The translations under genes were made by a program, and so were the position numbers. A stretch of DNA of 34,919 nt from Candidatus Didemnitutus sp. (GTDB lineage Bacteria > Verrucomicrobiota > Verrucomicrobiia > Opitutales > Opitutaceae), in assembly GCA_023701285.1 (NCBI GenBank), contig JAMPXH010000035.1, positions 1 to 34,919 of the forward strand, written 5' to 3'. The notes under the pieces were generated by a model. That model did no database searches, was not told the origin of the DNA, and saw nothing but the letters and a program-made list of their open reading frames with translations. This document shows positions 29,355 through 34,919 of this stretch, piece after piece. How positions within the stretch are numbered: the stretch's first letter is position 1; every line of letters begins with the position of its first letter.

Positions 29355-30755
29355 ATGCGCTCCGTCCTGTCCGCCCTGCTCCTCCTCGCCCTCGCCGGCC
29401 CGCAGCTGTGCGCCGCGCTCGTGACGCGCGGTCCCTGGGTCGGCGCCGTGACGGAGAACAGCGCGGTGCTCGTCGCCCGGCTGGAGGTGCGAGCCGACGG
29501 CGCCTGGCTCGAGGTGAGCGAATCGCCCGATTTTCGCGGCGCCCGGCGCATCGAGCCGGCGACTCCGCCCTCCGAAGAGACGCCGCCGGAGCTGGTGCGG
29601 TTCACCCTCACCGATCTTCGCCCGCAGACGCTGCAATACTACCGCGTGCGTCACCCTTCGGACGCGGGCCGGCCCGACGAGGCCACCGCCGCGGGCTCGT
29701 TCCGCACCTTCCCGCGCGCGGGCGAGACGGCATCCTTCCGTTTCGCCTTCGGTTCCTGCGCCAGCACCGGGTCGGCGCATCCGGTATTCGAGCAGATCCG
29801 CGCGCAACAGCCGGCGTTTTTCCTCACCATCGGTGACCTGCACTACGAGAACATCGCGGAGAACCGCCGCGAGCGCTTCCACGCCGCCTACGACGCCGTG
29901 CTCGGCTCGCCCACGCAACGCGCGCTCTACCGCGTCGTGCCGGTCGTTTACACGTGGGACGACCACGATTTCGGCCCGAATGATTCCAACCGCCACTCGC
30001 CCAGCCGGCTGGCCTCGCTCGCGGCCTACCGCGACTATGTGCCGCATCACCCGCTGCCCTGGGATGCGGAGCAGGCGACCACGCCCGACCAGCGCAAGGA
30101 CGGGCCGATCGCGCAGGCCTTCACGCTCGGGCGCGCGCGTTTCCTCGTGCTCGACACGCGCAGCGAACGCGACGCGGTCCGGGTCCCCGACTCCGCCGCG
30201 AAGACCATGCTCGGCGCGTGGCAGAAGGCCTGGTTGCAGCGCGAGCTGCTCGCGGCCAAGGACAAGTTCCCGCTCATCTTCATCGTCAGTTCGGTGTCGT
30301 GGGTCTCGAACGAGACGGACAAGCGCGACAACTGGGGCCGCTTCGCGACCGAGCGCGCGGAGCTGAGCGACTGGATGGTCGCGCACGGCATCACCGGCGT
30401 GTGCTTCGTCAGCGGCGACGCGCACATGCTCGCCGCGGACGACGGGCGGCACAACGCCTACGCAAGGCACGGCGGGCCGCACTTCCCGGCGCTGCAGGCC
30501 GCTCCGCTCGATCGCGGCGGCTCGATCAAGGGCGGGCCTTGGTCCGTCGCCCCGGTGCTGCCCGACCAAGGCGAAGGCCAATTCGGGTTGGTCGACGTGA
30601 CCGACCGCGGCGACCGGCTCGACGTGCTCTTCCGCGGCCTCAACCAGGACGGCCGCGAGAAACTGCGCCTGGAATTCAGCGTGCCGGCGGCGGCGGGCGC
30701 TCGTTCAGATCACGCGCTTGACGCGCACCCAGGCGCCGTCGGGCATCAAAAATAG
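29355..30755 (+). CDS. PhoD-like alkaline phosphatase / phosphodiesterase
   Basis: PhoD-family enzymes are secreted calcium/iron-dependent phosphatases or phosphodiesterases. The 466-aa product has a signal peptide (about 1-20), an N-terminal Fn3-like PhoD_N domain (about 24-125) and a metallophosphatase domain. Metal-ligand motifs visible include 'FGSCAS', 'TIGDLHYENI', 'TWDDHDFGPNDSN' and 'FVSGDAHMLAADDG'. No twin-Arg signal is seen, although many PhoD proteins use Tat. The last ~17 codons (after 'LEFSVPAAAG') lie antisense over the end of the next gene and look like a late stop rather than conserved sequence. Exact substrate is unknown. Confidence 0.9.
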   Translation: MRSVLSALLLLALAGPQLCAALVTRGPWVGAVTENSAVLVARLEVRADGAWLEVSESPDFRGARRIEPATPPSEETPPELVRFTLTDLRPQTLQYYRVRHPSDAGRPDEATAAGSFRTFPRAGETASFRFAFGSCASTGSAHPVFEQIRAQQPAFFLTIGDLHYENIAENRRERFHAAYDAVLGSPTQRALYRVVPVVYTWDDHDFGPNDSNRHSPSRLASLAAYRDYVPHHPLPWDAEQATTPDQRKDGPIAQAFTLGRARFLVLDTRSERDAVRVPDSAAKTMLGAWQKAWLQRELLAAKDKFPLIFIVSSVSWVSNETDKRDNWGRFATERAELSDWMVAHGITGVCFVSGDAHMLAADDGRHNAYARHGGPHFPALQAAPLDRGGSIKGGPWSVAPVLPDQGEGQFGLVDVTDRGDRLDVLFRGLNQDGREKLRLEFSVPAAAGARSDHALDAHPGAVGHQK

Positions 30756-31211
30756 TTTCCAGGAGCCAAAGGAGGCGGGGCGGATCTCGACCGCAGGATT
30801 CTGACGCGGGGAAAAGACGCGGACGTCCGAGCCTTTCTCAACCTGCCAACCCTGTCCGTTTTCCATGCGGATGATCGTGCCCGGCGCCCAGCGGCGCAAC
30901 TCGCCGGCGATGCGGGTCCGGATGGTGTCGGCTTCGGTCGGCTCATCGAGGAAGCCGACGCGCGCCTTTCTTTCGGCTTCCATTTTCGACTTCACCTCGG
31001 CCCGCGCGCGCTCGCTGGCGGCGGTGACGACATGCACGGTCTGCGTCTTGAGGTATTCCTGCGCCAGGGCATCGAGCGCGGCCCGCTGGCTCTCGCTCAG
31101 CTGGTCGACGCCGGCAAGCGCCCGCTGTTCGGACGTGAGTCCGGCCCAGAAGCTCTCGGCTGCACCAAGGGAGACCGCGGTCAGGCAGAACCACACGAGA
31201 AGTTTCTTCAT
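30705..31211 (-). CDS. Small secreted protein of unknown function
   Basis: I do not recognise this 168-aa product. It begins with a good signal peptide (MKKLLVWFCLTAVSLGAAES). A charged helical region follows (about 30-100, with 'LDALAQEYLKTQTVHVVTAASERARAEVKSKM' character, in part), then a C-terminal beta-rich segment ('IIRMENGQGWQVEKGSDVRV', 'SFGSWKLFLMPDGAWVRVKRVI'). The latter reads like a small SH3-like or barrel fold. The start is ATG 31211; longer readings lack a signal. Its 3' end overlaps that of the PhoD-like gene by 51 nt, tail to tail. Confidence 0.78.
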   Translation of the reverse strand: MKKLLVWFCLTAVSLGAAESFWAGLTSEQRALAGVDQLSESQRAALDALAQEYLKTQTVHVVTAASERARAEVKSKMEAERKARVGFLDEPTEADTIRTRIAGELRRWAPGTIIRMENGQGWQVEKGSDVRVFSPRQNPAVEIRPASFGSWKLFLMPDGAWVRVKRVI

Positions 31212-31315
31212 GGCGCCTTTCAAGCAGCTGGGGCGGCCGGGCTCCACCCGAATTTTGCGCGAAGCGTTCTCCACTTTCGGGTGGCGGTGGGCGCGGAGCT
31301 GGGTTGGGTGAAGGG

Positions 31316-31873
31316 ATGATGACGTCGCGGCTCTTTGTCGGGATCGCGCTGCCGGAGGCGGTGCGCCGCGATCTCGCCGGTGTGCTGGAGGGGTTGGAGG
31401 GCGTGCGTTGGTCGCCGCCCGAAAACCTGCATCTCACGCTGCGCTACATCGGCGAGACGGAGCCGGAGCGGCAGGAGCGCATGGAGGAAGCGCTGGGGCG
31501 CGTGCGGGTGGAGCCTTTCGTGCTGCCGGTCGAGGGCTTGGGGCTCTTCCCTTCCCGCGGCGCGGCGAAGGTGCTGTGGGCGGGGCTCGGCGGGGCGCAC
31601 ACCCGGCTGTTCCAGCTGCGCAAGCAGGTCGACGAAGCGCTGCTGACGGTGGATCTGACCCTCGAGGTGCGGAGCTTCCAGCCGCATGTCACGCTCGGGC
31701 GGCTGACGGAAACGCATGAACGGAAGGCGCTGGAGAGATTCCTGCGGCGGCACGCGGATTTCGAGGCGGCGCCGTTCCGTGTGGCGGAGTTTCAGTTGTT
31801 TTCCAGCGACGGCGGCGGCGCGGGGCGTGCACCGCGCTACCGCGTCCTGCGGAACTTCGCGCTGGAGAAGTGA
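31316..31873 (+). CDS. thpR: RNA 2',3'-cyclic phosphodiesterase ThpR (2H family)
   Basis: ThpR, formerly called 2'-5' RNA ligase, hydrolyses 2',3'-cyclic phosphate ends of RNA. The 185-aa product has the two HxT motifs of the 2H superfamily: 'ENLHLTLRYIGE' and 'FQPHVTLGRLTE'. It also has the opening 'RLFVGIALPEAVRRDL' and 'LPVEGLGLFPSRGAAKVLWAG' (in part), all typical. The start is ATG 31316 or 31319, with AAGGG directly upstream. It is divergent from the small secreted protein across a 104-nt gap in which I see no clear promoter. Confidence 0.94.
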   Translation: MMTSRLFVGIALPEAVRRDLAGVLEGLEGVRWSPPENLHLTLRYIGETEPERQERMEEALGRVRVEPFVLPVEGLGLFPSRGAAKVLWAGLGGAHTRLFQLRKQVDEALLTVDLTLEVRSFQPHVTLGRLTETHERKALERFLRRHADFEAAPFRVAEFQLFSSDGGGAGRAPRYRVLRNFALEK

Positions 31874-31931
31874 GGCGGCGAGGTGCGGCCCCGGCGTCTT
31901 GCGCGCGCGTCGGTCCGCCGGCACAGGATGC

Positions 31932-31960
31932 AAAAAAGCGGAGCCGCACGGGCTCCGCTT
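31932..31960 (-). terminator. Intrinsic terminator of the DUF481 gene
   Basis: On the minus strand, AAGCGGAGCC (31960-31951) pairs perfectly with GGCTCCGCTT (31945-31936) around a 5-nt loop, followed by further T residues to 31932 (six T in all). It lies 34 nt after the stop codon of the minus-strand DUF481 gene. As A-run plus T's it may also act weakly for thpR. Confidence 0.92.
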
Positions 31961-31994
31961 GGGGGAGAGAGAAAGTTGTTCCGACGGGACGCGC

Positions 31995-33053
31995 TTACTT
32001 CCAGCTCAGGATGAGCGCGGTGAAGTAGGTCGTGTCGAGCTTCTCGATGCCGCCGGCGGGCTGGCTCTGGTAGTCGTTGTTCACGCCCATGCGGAGCTTC
32101 CAGAACTCGCCGGTCTTGATCGGCAGGTCGAAGCTGGTCTCGTGCACGAGGCGGTAGTTGGCGAAGTCTTCGAAGGAGGGCGTCCAGGTGATGGCGTTGT
32201 TCATCTTCGCCCAGCCGAGGGTCATGCTGTTGAGGAAGGCGACGTCGAGACCGGCGGACTCGAAGTCCGGGGCGCCGGTGGTGTAGGTCTCGTAGAGATA
32301 GCCGAGACCGAAGCGGATCTCCGTGTCGCGCGTGTCGGTCTTGGCGAGTTTCCAGCCGAGACCGAAGGCGGAGTTGGAGCGGAGGTCGATGGCCTTGATC
32401 TTGTCCTTGGCGAGTTCGGTGCGGGCATACCAGACGGCCTTGCTGCTGAAGAACGAAGAGTAATCGACGCCGGCCTTCCAGTCGTTGGCGGTCTGGTTGC
32501 CATTTTCCTGGGCGCGGTTGACGGCGCCGTAGAACTGGAGCTTGTCCTGGGCGCCTTCGAGGGTGGCCTTCACGCCGACGGAACCGGCGAATTTCTCGGA
32601 GCCGCCGGTGCGGCCCGTGATGGCGGCGGAGGCCTCGTAGGCCCAACCGCGGCGCGCCTTGGCGACGGCTTCCTTCGCGGCGCGGACCTCGGGGCTGTCC
32701 GCGCCCGGACGCCAGACCGCGACGACGTTGGCGGCGCTCGAGGCCATCTGGCCGTCGGCGGCGACGACCGCGATGCCGGCGTCGGTGGCGGCGACGGTGC
32801 CGAGCACCTGCGTGCCGGCCTTCAGGCCGACGTGGATCGGATCGTCGGTGGAGAAGCTCTTGATCTTGCCCTGGTCGATGTCGAGGGTGCCGGCGAAGGA
32901 GGTCTCGAGCTTGAACTTGCCACCCTCGGCGGAAAGGAGCTTGCCGTGCAGGACCGAGCCATCGGTCAGCTCGATGCGGTCCGCCAGCACGGGCGAGACC
33001 AAGGTGAGCGCCAGCAACGCACTCAGGAGACGGGAGGACAGGGAGGTGTTCAT
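31995..33053 (-). CDS. DUF481 family outer-membrane protein
   Basis: The 352-aa product has a signal peptide (about 1-24, ending SPVLADR). An N-terminal beta region follows ('IELTDGSVLHGKLLSAEGGK', 'LDIDQGKIKSF') of the kind that precedes DUF481, and then a series of amphipathic beta strands. These include 'KLQFYGAVNRAQENGNQTAND', 'TEIRFGLGYLYETY', 'FRLVHETSFDLPI'-like strands and a terminal 'YFTALILSWK'. This matches a small outer-membrane barrel of unknown function. The start is ATG 33053; the in-frame extension to 33215 is not signal-like. It is a single-gene unit with its own terminator. Confidence 0.88.
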   Translation of the reverse strand: MNTSLSSRLLSALLALTLVSPVLADRIELTDGSVLHGKLLSAEGGKFKLETSFAGTLDIDQGKIKSFSTDDPIHVGLKAGTQVLGTVAATDAGIAVVAADGQMASSAANVVAVWRPGADSPEVRAAKEAVAKARRGWAYEASAAITGRTGGSEKFAGSVGVKATLEGAQDKLQFYGAVNRAQENGNQTANDWKAGVDYSSFFSSKAVWYARTELAKDKIKAIDLRSNSAFGLGWKLAKTDTRDTEIRFGLGYLYETYTTGAPDFESAGLDVAFLNSMTLGWAKMNNAITWTPSFEDFANYRLVHETSFDLPIKTGEFWKLRMGVNNDYQSQPAGGIEKLDTTYFTALILSWK

Positions 33054-33207
33054 AGAAAAGGAGCGACACTTGAAACAGGAGGAATTACCTAGTTCAACTC
33101 TTAAACCATGCGCGCGCCCGCGCCGCGCCCTGCACTCGCCCTGCCACGCGGAGGGCGCATCCGGCTTCCCGGTTGCAGCCCGGGCGGCGGGCGCCCAATA
33201 AGGCCTC

Positions 33208-33825
33208 ATGCCCACCCGCGCCTGGTTCCCGACCTACCTGTATCACGAGCCGCTGCAAAAAACCGGACTCGAACGCTTTAACACCGAACTGGCCGACGAG
33301 TGCCACCGCATCCGCGACTACGACGAGGCGGGCCGGAAGTGGTCGGCTAAAAACTACCCGGGCGGCTACACCTCCTACGCGTCGCTCAACCAGCTGCACG
33401 AGTTCTCATCCACGTTCGCCGGCCTCGAGCGCAAGATCACCGCGCATGTGCGGAAGTTCGCCCGCTCGCTCGACCTGGATCTGCGCGGGCGCGAGGTGTT
33501 CATGACGGATTTCTGGGTCAACATCATGCCCGAGCACGCCGCGCACAGCCTGCACCTGCACCCGAACGCCTTCATCAGCGGCACCTACTACGTCGTCACG
33601 CCGCCCGGCTGCCCGGGGCTGAAGTTCGAGGACCCACGCCTGAGCAAGTTCATGGCCGCGCCTCCGCGCCTCCCCGGCGCGCGCCCGCACAACCTGCCGC
33701 ACATCACCTATCCCGCCAAAGCCGGCTGGCTGCTCCTCTTCGAAAGCTGGCTCCGCCACGAAGTCGCCACCAACCGCACGAACGCGGAACGCATCAGCGT
33801 CAGCTTTAACTACAACTGGCGCTGA
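33208..33825 (+). CDS. Putative 2OG-Fe(II) oxygenase (TIGR02466 type)
   Basis: The 205-aa product matches the pattern of the TIGR02466/2OG-FeII_Oxy_5 family of putative Fe(II)/2-oxoglutarate oxygenases. It has 'FWVNIMPEHAAHSLHLHPNAFISGTYYVVTPPG' (in part), with the HxH-type metal site followed by SGxYYV. It then has 'LKFEDPRL', 'GWLLLFESWLRHEV' (second metal His), and the co-substrate Arg in 'ERISVSFNYNWR'. Substrate is unknown. The start is ATG 33208. It stands alone between the divergent DUF481 gene and a convergent NAD(P)-binding protein. Confidence 0.85.
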   Translation: MPTRAWFPTYLYHEPLQKTGLERFNTELADECHRIRDYDEAGRKWSAKNYPGGYTSYASLNQLHEFSSTFAGLERKITAHVRKFARSLDLDLRGREVFMTDFWVNIMPEHAAHSLHLHPNAFISGTYYVVTPPGCPGLKFEDPRLSKFMAAPPRLPGARPHNLPHITYPAKAGWLLLFESWLRHEVATNRTNAERISVSFNYNWR

Positions 33826-33876
33826 GCCGCAGTCGGCACGCCAGCGCACAGGGGCATCCTCGCACCCGCTCCCGAC

Positions 33877-34560
33877 TCAAGCGCGCTCGCTCTCGCCCGG
33901 TCGGCCGAGATCCTGGATCGCATCCGACTCGAAGACGGTCGTGCCCTGTGCCATCACGTCGGACGCCGCGACGCGCACCATCGCCCGCGCGACCCGCGCC
34001 GCGGGGATCGCCCGGTATTTGCGCCAGCCGCCGATCAGCAGCGGTGCCGCCAGCGCGAGCCCGACCGCGCCGAGGCGTTCGCCGAAGCGATATTCCGCCC
34101 GCGGACCGAGCAGCAACCCGGGCCGGAAAATCCCCAGCGTGTCGAACCCCAGCACACCCAGCGCCTGCTCCGTCTCGCCTTTCACGCGGTTGTAGAAGAG
34201 GCGCGCACCCGGGTCCGCGCCCAGCGCCGACACGGCGAAGAACCGCCGCGCTCCCCCGCGCCGCGCCGCCCACGCGAAGGCCAGCACCGCACCGTGGTCG
34301 ACGGCGCGGAACGCCTCACGTGAACCGGCCCGGCGCAGCGTGGTGCCGAGGCAGCAGAACGCATCGTCGCCCCGCAATGGCTCCGGCAACCGGTCGAGCG
34401 CCGCGAAATCCGCCACGACCTCCACCAGCTTCGGGTGCTGCACCTCCAGCGGCCGGCGCGTCACCGCGACGACGCGGTCATAGCCGGCCGCGCCCACGAG
34501 TTGATCGAGCAGGCGGTTGCCAACGAGTCCGGTTGCTCCGGCGATGAGCGCGGTGGCCAT
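33877..34560 (-). CDS. NAD(P)-binding protein, atypical SDR / HTATIP2-like
   Basis: The 227-aa product has an N-terminal Rossmann motif 'ALIAGATGLVGNRLLDQL' (GxTGxxG). It then has 'VVAVTRRPLE', 'DDAFCCLGTTLRRAGSREAF', 'FFAVSALGADPGARLFYNRVKGETE' (in part, with the YxxxK-like YNRVKG) and 'LGIFRPGLLLGPRAEYRFGE'. This order matches oxidoreductases of the HTATIP2/TIP30-like atypical SDR group. No substrate can be inferred. The start is ATG 34560; the longer in-frame reading upstream is Arg-rich shadow sequence. Confidence 0.87.
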   Translation of the reverse strand: MATALIAGATGLVGNRLLDQLVGAAGYDRVVAVTRRPLEVQHPKLVEVVADFAALDRLPEPLRGDDAFCCLGTTLRRAGSREAFRAVDHGAVLAFAWAARRGGARRFFAVSALGADPGARLFYNRVKGETEQALGVLGFDTLGIFRPGLLLGPRAEYRFGERLGAVGLALAAPLLIGGWRKYRAIPAARVARAMVRVAASDVMAQGTTVFESDAIQDLGRPGESERA

Positions 34561-34637
34561 GCCCCGACGGTGCGCGCCGCGCCGGCGGAGGCAATCGCGC
34601 ACTGGCAAACGCGGCGCATCGGGCTTAGTTCGCGCGC

Positions 34638-34841
34638 ATGCTCGTGATCCGCCGCCTCGACGATGGCAAACGCTCCTACACCGCCCTGTTTCTCCCGGGC
34701 GAGGAGCCGCGCATCTTCCCGACCAGCGACCAGGAGCACGCTCGCATCCTGCAAATCTACAAGCAGGACAAACCCTACGAGGGCGTGTGGAACGATTTCG
34801 TGGAATTCCAGATCGGCCGCGACGTGGGCGGCCCCCGGTAG
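34638..34841 (+). CDS. Small hypothetical protein, 67 aa
   Basis: I do not recognise this product. It is a soluble-looking 67-aa protein with balanced composition ('MLVIRRLDDGKRSYTALF', 'PTSDQEHARILQIYKQDKP', 'VWNDFVEFQIGRDVG'). Its codon use matches its neighbours and it has no signal peptide, so it is probably genuine. It is divergent from the NAD(P)-binding protein with a 77-nt gap. Its stop codon lies inside the first of two CCGGTAGGGCG copies. Confidence 0.7.
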   Translation: MLVIRRLDDGKRSYTALFLPGEEPRIFPTSDQEHARILQIYKQDKPYEGVWNDFVEFQIGRDVGGPR

Positions 34842-34919
34842 GGCGCTTCCGGTAGGGCGAGTTCTCCGAACGAGCCGCTCGGACATCATTCACGCAGCGT
34901 TTGACGGCTCGTTCGGAGA
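34835..34919. repeat. Tandem 11-mers and a 15-bp inverted repeat at the window edge
   Basis: CCGGTAGGGCG occurs at 34835-34845 and again at 34849-34859. It is followed by TCTCCGAACGAGCCG (34863-34877), whose exact reverse complement lies at 34905-34919 with 27 nt between. The window ends at the last base, so the element may continue. Its build recalls dispersed palindromic intergenic repeats; there is no T-run, though it could still end the small gene's transcript. Confidence 0.75.

Noticed and set aside
1-34919. CRISPR arrays, tRNA genes, prophage or insertion sequences
   Set aside because: No regularly spaced direct repeats, no tRNA-like cloverleaf with a valid anticodon arm and no transposase or phage protein were found.

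Overview
The window is very GC-rich DNA with G or C at most third codon positions. It is densely packed and looks like a Verrucomicrobiota chromosome, probably Opitutaceae-like. That assignment is inference, from the flagellar and chemotaxis gene order, the DUF481 and 2OG-oxygenase families and the palindromic intergenic elements; no rRNA or marker gene is present to prove it. I saw no tRNA, rRNA, CRISPR array, transposase or phage gene.

Region 1 (1-13396, minus strand) is one long flagellar operon. In transcription order it reads flgB, flgC, fliE, fliF, fliG, an unnamed 63-aa ORF, fliH, fliI, fliJ, a motE-like gene, fliK, flgD, flgE, fliL, fliM, fliN, fliO, fliP. fliP is cut by the window edge. 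Most junctions are 4-bp ATGA/GTGA overlaps or gaps under 30 nt. The main exception is a 137-nt gap between fliH and fliI that holds a duplicated palindromic sequence. The operon supplies the proximal rod, MS ring, C ring, export ATPase complex, hook cap, hook and hook-length control.

Region 2 (13397-21623) is the chemotaxis block. The plus strand carries cheR, cheB, a REC plus degenerate HD-GYP response regulator, then cheD. The minus strand carries cheA followed by an HDOD gene. cheW is divergent from cheA on the plus strand. Four sites matching the flagellar sigma-28 (FliA) promoter consensus lie upstream of cheR, cheD, cheA and cheW; the cheA and cheW sites have a perfect -10 element. This suggests that the chemotaxis genes are late, FliA-class genes. 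No cheY, receptor, flagellin or fliA gene lies in the window.

Region 3 (21700-29280) begins with an RluE-type pseudouridine synthase (minus). A plus-strand metal-related run follows: a ChrA chromate transporter; a membrane protein with an odd N-terminal cytosolic domain; a small DUF2946-like CxxC protein; a TonB-dependent copper receptor (OprC/NosA type) that keeps both copper motifs; a secreted beta-propeller protein with a His-rich loop and a CDCC motif; and a Cys-rich CusF-like copper-binding protein. A clear intrinsic terminator closes the run. The last four genes look like an outer-membrane and periplasmic copper-handling module.

Region 4 (29355-34919) holds unlinked housekeeping and accessory genes: a PhoD-like phosphatase overlapping tail-to-tail with a small secreted protein, ThpR, a DUF481 outer-membrane protein with its own terminator, a putative 2OG-Fe(II) oxygenase, an NAD(P)-binding protein and a conserved-looking 67-aa protein. 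The window ends in a 15-bp inverted repeat. Similar palindromic elements occupy the two convergent junctions at 17597-17656 and 21640-21691.
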